Shown here one piece after another: positions 1 through 12,400 of a DNA stretch of 64,000 bases; position 1 is the stretch's first letter; every line of letters starts with the position of its first letter. The notes beneath the pieces are model-generated. The model did no database searches. It was given only the letters and a program-made list of their open reading frames with translations, and had not been told where the DNA came from. This DNA comes from Brachypodius melanocephalos (taxonomy: Eukaryota; Chordata; Aves; Passeriformes; Pycnonotidae). The translations under genes and the position numbers were made by a program. The stretch is taken from contig VZSR01001854.1 of NCBI GenBank assembly GCA_013398615.1, positions 7,329,053 to 7,393,052 of the forward strand, given 5' to 3'.

Positions 1-1368
1 TATAAAAGTTTTTTAAAGCCCTGAAATTCTATTTTAAGAAATTTTGTGAGTATGCCTTTCTTAGAAAGTATTCAAAAGATATAACAGTTAAGAGTGCATG
101 CAGGATGACATATTTCAAACTCTTCTTTTCCAGAAGGAATTATGCCAATGTTTAATTGTTTCAAAGTCCAAGAGTTCTAGTCGATAAGATGATAACATCA
201 GGTTGTTACAGGGTAGTTCAAAGAATTTATTACATGTATTATTTTCCTAAGTGAACCCAACTTCTCCCCCTCTGTCTTATGATGTATACTAACACAATTA
301 ATCAAAGAAGTAGACCACTTTCTATTTTGTAAAACATGCATGAAACAGAGTTGATACTCATGTTATAATGAATCTGAACTACGTTTCATTATTCTTCAGA
401 AGAAAATAAGCCAACTTGATTTCACTATATCACAGGGCTGGTAGAGCATGATTCTTATTTGTTTTATAATGTGTGGTTATAATTTTGTTTTAATAATAAT
501 AATAATTTTTGTTTAAAATGTGTGGTTATAATTTTGGGAAATGAGTGGGGAGTGATGTCAGAGTGTTGATTAATATATGTTGCAGTGTAATGGAAAAGCT
601 GGATTCATTGTAGCCACTTTCTGAAAGTGAAACACTTTCTTCTTCATTTAAGATTATTGTTTTCAATTAACAGAATGAAAAGCAGTACAGCTTTTATTTT
701 TGGTTCTAGTAAACTAGAGTACCCTTTCCATCTCTTTGGCTCATTCTGTTCAAGATGAGAAAAATGTGGGAGAAGTTGTTAAGATAGATCATAACCAGGC
801 AATCCTCAGCTGGTTTAAACTTGGAGATGGATAGATGGGAATAATTGTCTCATTCACAATTTTCTATACATTTGTCTTTAAATTATTGTAGTTCTATCTC
901 ATAGTAAATCTCTTTTTTTGAGCAGACTGTGTTTCTTTTTTTCATCCCCCCTCCTTCATCTTTCAGATCACTCAATCTCTCTACTCCAACATGACAGTGT
1001 TTAACATCATCTCCTGACTTGTCAGAGGAACCATCCTTTCAACAAAAACTGTGGCTGAGGCCATAGTTCTGTGCCAGTTTTGTTGCCTGAGATAGACAGT
1101 GAAGGAAGTTACTCAAAGCTGAAATCGTGTATTTTTAAAATACACTTTGAGTACCAAGGTCATCTGCAGCCTTTGCTCTTTGTTTTATCATTTGGAGCCA
1201 CCTGCCGGTAGAGAATGTAATTCTAGCAAAAAGAAAAGATTTTTTTTTATTTGCTGTTTGTGAGGCTGCTGTGACTGTGAAAAGGAGCAAAAATAAGAAC
1301 TTTTTTCATGACCCTATCATTCTTCATAAATTTTTTATTGAAATATGACTTGCTCTCTGCCCACCTAG
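1..1368 (+). other. MOCOS intron (5' end outside window)
   Basis: AT-rich intronic sequence; the donor exon lies before base 1. I looked for the expected preceding MOCOS exon on the + strand and did not find it. The only structure noted is a 20-bp exact direct repeat (468-487 and 517-536) around a short TAA run, listed separately. Confidence 0.75.
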
Positions 1369-4300
1369 GCATGGACCCGATATCTGTGCCACTAGAAGAC
1401 AATACTGGAAAAGAGGCTGTGCTCTGTGAGAGTAAAGTCTGTTCACACAGGTAAGTGAGAGCAGATAGGTACTGAAGGTGAAAATCACTCTGGTGACACT
1501 CAGGATGTGAACAGAGGTGCACACAAACAGAAGTCCTTGACAAAATGGTGGAAATCAATGAATGATTAGTGGACCAGGAGAGCGGTCCTATTTAAATAAG
1601 TAAGATGGCATGTCCAGCATGTCTGATAGGAAACAGTAATTTTTTTTAAAAATTAAAAAGGGGAGGAAGGGCAGTACAATATACTGACTTAGCCCTCACT
1701 TGAATGAGTGAGATCTTTGTTCTTACTTGCTCCAAGCATGAGAAAAGGAGAAGGTGTTTTCAGTTACCTCCAAATGCCAACTGGAGGTCTCAGCAGGACT
1801 TGAATTCATTACCCATTTAATAGTGATGATGCTGGCAGTTTTGCCCATTTCATACTGCATGGATTTAAAATTGTTAGAACCTTCAGAAGGTATAAAGAGC
1901 TTTCCATATTTACAACCCTTTTTAATTTTGTTTTGACCACCCATGTTGTTCAGTGTCCCCTTAACAATCTTGACTGCAGGTATGTAAGTTAAATAACATT
2001 AATTCTAATCAGGAGACATACCACTTCAGTGAATATAACATTATGAATAAATTTATTTCCTAGCCATAAACTTAAGTGTTTATTCATCATATTTTCTAAG
2101 AACTTCCCGCAGTCTTATTAAGTTTTCTGAGTGGCAGTGTATGAAGTGCCTTCCTAAAGTACATTTGCATTATCTACTATGTTTCTTTTCAATGAGTCTC
2201 TTGGTAAGTCTAACTAAAAGAGGCACTTAAAGATTTATGTCTTCCTTTCACCAAGGTATACTGATTCTTTGTAACCCTCTACATTTGCTTCTCTGAGTAA
2301 CACATAAACAAACCAGCAGAAGACCTGGCAATTTCCCCATGGAGCCATGCAGAAAATTATCTTCTCCTTCTTTTCTGCTAGCTATTCAGATGATAAAGAG
2401 GATCTTTTCCTCGGAAGTGTATTTTCCTCAGGTAGTGGAATCCACCCAAGAGTCATTTGTTTTAACCATCTGTCCCGCTTCCCTTAGTGTTGACTCATCC
2501 CTGGCCTCCCCATGGTAAGCCCATCTATTACAGGCTGTAAAACAGCCTGAGTTATCTTTCTCTCTGTGTGCATAAAATTTGTTGCCATACTGTTTATTGT
2601 AGCTTCTCTTTCATGTAACTGACTGTGTCATTTTTATTGTATCAAATTGGAAGTTTTCATGGAAAACTTTTTAGAGTTCTGAGGAGGAAGGAAAGGACTG
2701 AATGAATAAGAAAGGGGATATGAAAGGAAATTGCACAGAGTGGACTGTGACTAGCAAATAAACAAGACAGGAAGTAAGGCAGGATGAGTGAACAACATTG
2801 ATGAGGCTCTGAAACTGCTCAGAGATCCAATAGCAATTGATGCCAGTTTCCAGTGTTTCAGCAGAGAAGCCTCCAGGGCCAAAAATAATGAGAAAAGTGG
2901 TGCTTTGCAAGAGGACAGGTGATTTGTGGTCTGGAGTCTTTTCTGCAAAGTGTCTAAGGTGAGCAGTGGGACCAAAAGTCTTTGTTAAAAGGCTTTTATT
3001 TGAAAGAAATGCCTAGTGAATGTATTTTCTATTTATTAATTCTGTGCTCTGATGCTGTTGTTGGCTTACTCTGAATTTAGACTGAGATACCTGAGAGAAG
3101 TACATGATGTAGAATCTGCAAGCAGTCATGTGAGGAAGTTTAATTTCGTGGCAGCCGCAGAAGTTTAACGAGCCCAAATTTCCCTTTTGAAGCAATTCAT
3201 CGGCGTTAGCCTTCATCCCAGCAGGGGCTGTCCATCAGCATGTGCTGCCCACATCAGAGGGACATGGCTTTCTGGTACAATGTCTAACAGTGAACAGATG
3301 AAAGTAGAAGCTAATGTTGATAGGATTGATGTTGCAGAAGACCCTAAATGCTCAAGGTTGCTGCTCTACTGAAATAAGCAGGGACACTGCCTCCTCTTTG
3401 ACAGGTTGCAATATCAAAGAGATCAAGGGAAGAGTAGCAGTGGTAGAAGACAAAAGTGTAGTTAAGAACAAGGTGAACTGAGCCTGTTGTATTATATCCC
3501 ATGGGATCAATATTCAGACTTCATCTGTCCTTGTTTCTTGTTCTGTAAATTACCCTGCTAGAGGGACCAGTTGTAACGCACTGAAGCTAAATGACATAAT
3601 AGAAAGATGAGTGGGAAACTCAAGGCAAACAGCAAGTGAAATCAGAGAGAAATAGGCTCTCCTTTATAAATTGCCTGACATGTGCCAAATGAAATGTAAT
3701 GCTGACAGATGTAAAGTTATACTCCACAAAAATAAACACAAGCAGAAAACAAGTAGAATTGAGCTACAACAGAATGACTTTGACTAAGACCTTGAAGAGA
3801 TGATAGTACTTGCTCAGAAAATGGTCTGACAATAAGGGAAAGCAATTTGAAAACACTGGAGTCTTAGAATACAAAAACTACACAGTGACATTTGATGAAA
3901 TATCAAGAATGGTATACATATATATGGTGAATCTCTAAATCAGCTGCTGTGGCTCAAAACAATAAGTGTATAAAAAGAGGGCAAATTTCTTCTTAATTTA
4001 TACAATAATAATTTCCAACAGGCTGCCAGAGGCAATTGGCTCAGGAGAGATTTTAAACACACTTAGTACCTGTGTGAAGGCGGAAAAAAAAAACTTTGGA
4101 GGAATTTGTTTGACCTGCACTGTTATTATGGAAGATTCATGTGTTCTCATTAACAGGCTTCTCCCTAACACAGTGGCAGGCAAGAGCACAGTTCAGCATG
4201 AGAAATCTCATGTGGACACTCACCTTTTGGCCTCTTTCTTGACACAATGCCTGCATCTCATACTCATACCAGAACACCATTGCAGTTCTAGGACATCGCT

Positions 4301-7300
4301 GGCTAGATGCAGCTGTGGTTGACATCTGTTTACTCTGAGTGGAAAGAGAGATGCAGAGCTGCACCATAATTCAAAATTCAGAACGAGTGCTGAAGAGATA
4401 CCTGATCTATGCAGGATTATAAAACCTCCTTGGTTTCACTTCTGCTGGCTTTGTACCTCTGAAATTCAGTTGAACCCTACAGAGCATTTTGTAAAGCCAA
4501 GCCACTTCCTCTTGATCCTGGGCTTAGCACCTTTTGCTGCAAGTAGCTGTTTTCTTGTTTCATGAAGCAGATGGTTTCCATGCAGATCAACTTCTTTGGC
4601 AGGGTGTAACATCAAGGTGAGCATAGGAACATGACTACTTCAATTTCCTTGCTACAGGAATCCTCCCTAGATCAGAATTCACATTCCTCTTACATTTAAA
4701 GTTAGGTATCAGTCAAATCTCTTTCTGTAGTCAATAGAGAGTTGAACATTCTCACGGTGAGAGTCATCCCATCCTGAGGTCTAATATAGATGGGAACTAC
4801 TTGTTTCTTTCCATTTTCTGTGAGTGAGACCCAGACCATTCATTTAAACTACTTGTCTGGATTTTGGAAGACTGACATTAAGTTTACTCAGGGCTGAGGA
4901 ATTTAATGTCAAACAGGATCAATTTCCAGTGGTCTGATCTGTGGCCTTCTTGGATTGAGAGAGGTGATTTCAATGTCCCTCTAGGAAAGATTACATCCAG
5001 GTAAAGAAGGCAATTCTTTGACCCACTTGAATAATTCACTAGACATTTTACAAGTAATGGAAATCATCTTTAGAGAGATACTTGACCTCTGTTAGTGGAG
5101 CCATGTTTTAATGTTAAATGTCTGTACTAACATGACTTAAATTAGAGAAGTAACATCATTGTACCTGATGGGATCATTAAAAATTACACATAGCTGAGCA
5201 ATCTTAAATTGAACTCAGATCATTCCTCTCTGTTTTCAGTAAACAGTACAGACCAGACTGTGACTATTTCATAATACTGTATTGTCATATTGTTATATGG
5301 GCAACCACTTATTGTACTTCAGACTCAGTGTCTTCAGCATTATGATTAATCCTTTATTCCACAGTAATTTTCCATACAAAACTAAATTAGATCTTGTGAA
5401 AATTGACTTCAGGGGGAACAGAGTAAAGCTGAGGAAATGGGTAGTTAGAGTCATGCATAGCTTCACATCAGACATTCATCAGACAATATGGATTCTGTAC
5501 TTTGTACTGAAGGAAGCAGAATAAACATCTTTGCAATTTGACTTCTGTTTTGCAAATTAATGTTTGGGAAATCAAATTTAAACTTCCTCTTTTCTTGTAA
5601 TAGGGTAAAAACATATGACTGTGGAGAAAGAATAGCTAGCTGGCTCTCTACGTTTCTTGGTCGTCCATGTCGCTTGATAAGACAAAGTTCAGATGTGAAA
5701 AACAAGTCACATCAGAAAAATACAAAAGGTATGTTGTCATTCTTAAAAATATTTGTGATTCCTCATGCAAACATCAGTCTCAGAGACTTCACACTGAGTA
5801 TATAGGTACCCTAATAACGGCTGAAAGAGTTATCCAGTACTGATCAGGTTGTTATGTTTATACCCAAACTGACTTTTTGCTACCTTTCTACTTGTCAAAT
5901 TTGGTGAAAATAAACAAATCCACTGGTATGTGGGGGGAAGTTATCATCATGACCATAATTTTGTCTGGAAACTCAAAGACCATTTGGAAAAATAGTCTTG
6001 AAAAATCTAAGAATAAAAGAATTTATTCAGATACTGAATTTCATTATAAAAATAATTCAAAGAGAATTGAAATTGAAAGAGTATTGAAAATGCATAGATA
6101 TTGCTCTTGTAAACAATTTTACAAATTCGGTAAAATCTCAACTCTATCTCAATTTCTAACTGCATTGCACCATTGTCATTTGAAGGTTTGAGGGCATCCT
6201 TGGAATATTTCCTTAGTGCCTGGAACCAAATGAATAAAGTAGTAATGAGAGTGAGTAAGAGGTCAAAGGAAAGATGAGGTGAAATTACTAATTTTTATGA
6301 TCATTTTAGAATCTTGGATTGATTTCTTTTAGGTCTGTCACCTGCTACAAACATCTCACTCTCTCTTGTGAATGAAGCACAATACCTCCTGATAAATGTA
6401 GCAAGCATTCTGCAGTTGAAAGAACACATTTCTGCAAGGTAAGATTCTTCTGTCTCCAGATGTCTCTCAGTGGTCTTGGATTCCAGAATCTTGCCATAAG
6501 ATACCAATATAGGTGTTTTATGTGGAAATTTAGAGATAGTTACTTTTCAACATTCAAAAATATATAGCTACTAAACTCCTATAATTACTAATTATTTTGT
6601 GATTTCTGAAAATTTGAATTAAATGCATGAGCATCATCTGTCTATCAATCATCTTTAGGAAAATTTAAATTAATTTTTTGTCAAATGATTTGGTGGAAAG
6701 ATATTATTGAGAACCAGCCAGAAGAAGAACAAGGATAAATAGGTTTTCTCAACATAAATTGTCTGGCAGGTAAAAATATAAAGTCTTACTACTGGCTGAG
6801 CTATTTCTCTCCCATAGAAATTATTAAGATTTAGAGTAAATATGCACAACAGAAATACTTTAAAAGTACTTTCAGGACTGGAATAATTTTATTTCTTAAT
6901 TTATTTTGGCTTTATTTACACAAAACTGAGAGATAGAAGCAGCAAATGAAACACTGAGTCAGTCCATAGTTCAAAGATAACAAACCCATTACCAACCAAA
7001 TTTTCATATATTGGCTATAGGAAATTTTTGTTTCTTGAATATAACAAAGAAGGGTTCAAATTCCACAAAAAGTCTTCCCACAAGGCCTCCATTATGTCTG
7101 TGCATCTCACACCCCCAACATTTTTCTCTGAGCCCCCTTTCCCTGTCTCTCAAAACTTCTCTTGCTTCTTCCTGGAGTCATCTTCTCTCTTCTTAGTCAC
7201 CCACCAAACTTGTCCCCTGCATTAAAAATTGCTGCTTTGAGCAAAAGAGGAATATATGCATCTATATATCTGCAGAGGAATACGTATATAGCTTCAGGAT

Positions 7301-9378
7301 TTAAAACCACTGACTGAATGAAGCATCACTAAGACCACTGGAGCTTGCATTGTCTGAGGATTTTTCTTCTTTAAGAGAAAACAGTTGGGCAATTTTAGAA
7401 TATCATGGGAAATGTGTGTATAAAAGGTTTGAATCAGTCCATCTCTCAGTGTTTTGGCTACCCTTTCTCAGTGACAATTAATGCCTTCTTGTGAGGCTTG
7501 ACTGGCTGGGTTACATTTCCTTGGGAAGGCACTTGTTGCAGACATCCTATACTCAGGATGGATTTTTTTTCCATGGTTAAGACTCAGTGAGGAACCCTCC
7601 AGATATGGGATTTGAGTGCAGAGATGAGCAGCAAGTGAGGACAAAGGAGAACAAGGAACTCCAGTAAAACATTCAAGGTCAGATGATTCAATGATTTTAC
7701 ACCTAATATCTTCCAACACGATTAGGCTTGTAATCTCCCTTTCCTCAAAGGAAACTCCAGATGCTACCAGAGCTGCAATGGTGACTGAGAAGCATCTTGC
7801 TCCCCACTCTGCAGCATGAGTTGGAAGTGTCCTCCTTTCCATGTGTTTTTTCATGCAGTGCCTTCTCTAGGTGCTAGAGAAATAAATTCAGATATACAGC
7901 ATCCTCATTCTGCACTGTTACTGAATCATGGTGTATGAACTTTCCAAATATTGAACTATCCAATGTACTTTCAAGAACTGTACTTATGGGTCTTTATTAA
8001 ATATTGGAGATGTTTTAGAAAGTATTATTTAGCTTCTTGGCATGTGGGTTTATTTTTGCTTAATGGAAACCTGCTAAGTTTAACAAAACAATTTCAATTT
8101 TCAATTACGTTTTTATGATTTCACTTTGTATCTTCCATAAGCAAAAACTAGTCTTCCAGTTTGTACTTGGCTCCTGAAAGGTGATCTAGAACAGAAACAG
8201 CAATTCAATTAAAAATTAGAATGCAGCATACTGTTGGAGGGCTACCTGTACCTGCAGGCATTTCTCTCTCTGCTGTTTCCATTACAGGTCACCTCCATGA
8301 AAATTCCTATGGCCTGGCCAATGCTCAAATATTCTTATTAGAAATATAACCCTGAAGATATAAATATCAATTTTCAGGTTTGCCTGTTAAATATAGGTAA
8401 CACATTCTTCATCACAGAGTCCACTGCTGTGAAAATCCAAAGCACTTAGGCTGACTTTGGCACAATACACTGATTTTCAAAAGAGGTCCGTGTTGGGATT
8501 TGCAGGATGAAGGTGCCTGGCACTCCGTCCAACCAATGCATGTTTTGTGGGAGGAGAAATAATGGAAATTCACTCAGATACGTGTTGCCAAGTAATTATA
8601 AGCATTTCTGAGGGCTGGGGGAGGTGCAAGACAGGTGAGATATTCTGGACATGAGCCTGAGCAGGTTGAAGGCAGAGAGATCAGGGGCAGGAACATTTCA
8701 GTCTTTGAGTTCAGCTGTAAGGAGTAGATTAGTAGATGCTTGAAGGGTTTTTTCAGCAGCTGTCTCAGGACACTGCAGGCCCAGCTCTGAGGTTACTTGG
8801 GCTTTTGTTGCCCCCACCAGTACAGGCTGGGGTGGCAGGCACTCAGATTTTGCAAAACACATTCAAAACTAGAGGCTCCACAGCAGCCAAGCTGCAAGAG
8901 CCCACAGCAAAGCTGGGAAGCACAGCAGCATAATTAAACATATTCAGAAGTAACTGCTATTTTCTTCCTTGTTTGTATGAGCACTGGCATAATCTACTCT
9001 TCCTGTTGGCTCCCACCTCCTGCATTCATTACAAATTGTGTCCCAGCCATGGGATTACCTGTGGGATCTTGATGGAAAACCTGTAACCTTGCATCTTCCC
9101 ATCCCACCTTGTACCCCCAGGCTGCTGGAACTCTTGTGAACACCAGGGCTTGGTGGAGCTGGGCTCCTGTGGTTTGACTGAAAGTCTGCACAGGCAGTTT
9201 ATCCTTATGCACCTTTGTCTGGTAGAGAAGATAATCCAGACTGTTTTAAATAAAACCAAGTTGGTTTTTTTTAACCTAACAGGCCTCCTCTGCTAAGGCT
9301 GCTTGATGTGAAGTTTTCCCTGTACTTTGATTTTGCATGCTTTTTCTCTAACTAAAAGACATTTTAAACTATATGTGC

Positions 9379-9423
<45 letters not shown>

Positions 9424-12400
9424 GTGGGGGACAGAAATGCCTCTCTTCACTGCTTACCCAGGTTTCTGCCTCTGTAGGATGTCATATCCCAAAGTTGTCA
9501 GACTACAATTTATGGAGCATCAAAAATGGTTCACATCCCTAACAGCTAATGCAAAAAGAAGTTTTATTCTCCACTAACAGTGTCATTGAGAGAATCTACT
9601 GGCAAATTTTACAGTGGTTTTTTTTGTTTTTTTTTTTTTTCTGGTACTGTTCAAGTTCTCCTTTAAAAGAAAAGTGAAAAATGACAATTCGAAGATGCAG
9701 CAAGATTTCTGATATTTGTATGCAGTCTGCTGCTCTTTCTGTCTCATATACATTCTCCACACTGACACAAATCTACACTCTGGCAGCTCAAATGCTTGTA
9801 AAGAGGGGGAGATATCACCACACAAAGATTAATTTTTTTTTAAAACACCTATCGTTTGGTGCAATCTGCTGCCTCCCAAAGGCAAATAATAATAATATGA
9901 TGGATATATTCTCTCATAAAATTATTTTACTGGCCTTTTTCACCTTCAGCAACTGCTGTTTTTGTCCTTTCTCACATTGCAGCATGTGCAGAATCAAATT
10001 TTATTTGCCTTTGGTTCTAGAAGCTTCTCTTTCTACAATATTTAACATGTCAAATGATTACTAACTGAAAAGACCTTTTTATTTGTTACCATTAGCCTTA
10101 CATATGATAACAAATTGGGAATTTTCTCATGTGCATGGTTCACAATCACCTACCTATATGTTTTCATACCTACAGTTCCAGGTTACACTCCTGAAGAAGC
10201 CACCTAGGGGATTACATAGTATAATTGAGAGGTTACAAATTACAGTTGAACACCTTGTGCCATTTCCACAACCTTTGTAATACAACTTGGTCCAGGTTAT
10301 TCTGGAGAAGTTTTTGCTAATTACATGAGCCACCAGATTCTTACAGCAAAAACATCTAGTACAAAATTAGTTAATAATTTTTTTTGTGCTCTGTTGACTC
10401 TGTGAGACAGATTGAAGGAGCCATTGGAAATAGAGGAATTGATCCGACGTTTCCGTGCCAACATTGTTGTCAGTGCACCAGAGTCCTTTGAAGAGGAAGA
10501 GTGGGCTGAGATTTCAATAGGTGCTCTGCAATTCCAGGTGTGAGATTTTCCCTCTTATCCATGCCTCAGTGTATCACAAAGCATTTTGATTCCTGGAGAC
10601 AAACCAATTTTTGCAAGGCTTTGACTAGAATATGGGCAGCACACTTTGTGTAGGTGAAATTGATGAAGGGTGTAAAAAAAAAGTGATGTGCCCTGTGGCA
10701 AACATACTTCAATATATTTAAGAGGTTTTGCCATATTTCTCCACACTTTTATTGTATTTCATAATTGATAACGTTTCTTATCTTTGTCTATCTGAACCAA
10801 ATAGTAATCAAGTTTTTTTGAGGCAGAGTTTACAGCAGATAGTTAGCCAGCACATCAGCAGAGAATACTTGTTGCTGTTAAGCACAGTTGTCCAAAGGTA
10901 AACTCACATTACTGCAAATCAAGAAACTGATTGCCAAAGGACTGGATATGAATTAAAATGAGCACTCATGGTCTGTTGCCCTCTGTTATATACATCTTAT
11001 CCTAGTCTTCACTCAAGGAATGTTTCTAATTCAAGCCTGGTAGAGCTTTTTGGTATGTTGTGCTTCATATCATAGCTAACAACATAATGTCCTTTGTACT
11101 GTAAGGAAAATTCTGAAGAGTCAGGCCTTGTTTGTAAATACATTCTTTCAAGACAAACTCTTAACAAAGAATCTGTAAAAGCTACACATGACACCTAAGG
11201 GAATGATAAACATGTGTATTAAATGTTCTGCTGAATTTGTCTGGCCAAGAGATATGAAATATGTATTTGAAGATGCTTTGACTAGGATGTGAAAGTGGCC
11301 TATTCATTGTTTTCCTAGAGATTCTAATTTAAGTGTGAATGACAGGAGTACCAAGGTCAAATCTAGAAGATGTGACAGACATCACTCCTTTTTTCTTCTG
11401 GTCAGCATGCTGTAAGAAACATTTTCAGTAAGAGTGGGAAATATTGCTTATCTGTTCTCTTCTTATGTGTACTTTGATCAGTAAGCTGCAATATGAGTTA
11501 CAGAAAATTGAGGAAAAAATCCTGTAAGTAAGAAAGGAGGAACACAAAGGACAAAATCTGTGGTGTATAGCTTGTTGGAGGCTGGAGTTACACTGGAGAG
11601 TTCAGCTGAGGATCCTGTTGATAAGTTACTGTAAAACTACAAAATAAAAGGCATTCCTATTTCTGGCATTGATATACTTTAGGAATACAAGGCAAAAATA
11701 AAAAGGCTTATGCAAGAAAGGCTTGGATTGCCTTTTCCCATCTCTACTAGGTTCTTTTTCAGATACTGATGTAATAACAGTAGAAATTATGTTAATGCTT
11801 CTTTATGACACAAAAATGGTAGAAGCTGTTGAACAAAGTAAAGCAGGGAAAAAATATTTACTTCTCTGTCTTGTTGTTCTTCTAATAAAAAAATAAGAGC
11901 TGCGGAAAATTATTTTCTTAAAGAGCTGATGTTTGGTGTTGATGATTATGCTGAAGAGTTATACAAGCTGTCTAGATGCATCTCAAAAACCTGAAACATC
12001 ACTTCAGATCAGCACATAAAATGTTTGAAGTGTAAAGTTTAATTATTTGCCCTATTTGAAATTCATGGCACGTTTTACAAAACTAGAATGTGTATACAGG
12101 GATACTGTAAGATGTAATTTCTGTAATGTACAGCTTTGCTAAAGTTAGAGATGCAGTGTTAAGTAAAAGTGCAATATGTCATCCTTCTCCATTTTAGAGC
12201 TCTAAGAGGAAATTTGTTGCAGGGGTTTTTTTGTTGGTTTTTTGTTGTTGTTTTGGGATTTTTTTTTCCCTAAACCCATACTTTAATTCAAACAACAATT
12301 AACTTCAAGAAAAATTACATATGATGTTACTGTCATGTGTAATAGATGATGGAGGACGAATTATTTCTTCTATTAGGTAAACTTGTATATTTAAATATTT

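Larger units (their letters stand above)
6439..10410 (+). other. MOCOS intron (3.97 kb)
   Basis: A GT-AG intron. It contains a 40-bp poly-T run (9383-9422) and a T-rich run (9618-9640). The reverse-strand open frame at 7468-7854 (128 codons) has no family likeness or codon pattern that would support a gene. Nothing else was recognised. Confidence 0.8.

Noticed and set aside
5463..5705. 80-codon reverse-strand frame overlapping a MOCOS exon
   Set aside because: Shadow of the true + strand exon, with no independent features.
7468..7854. 128-codon reverse-strand frame in a MOCOS intron
   Set aside because: No family resemblance, splice support or composition bias; frames of this size occur by chance.
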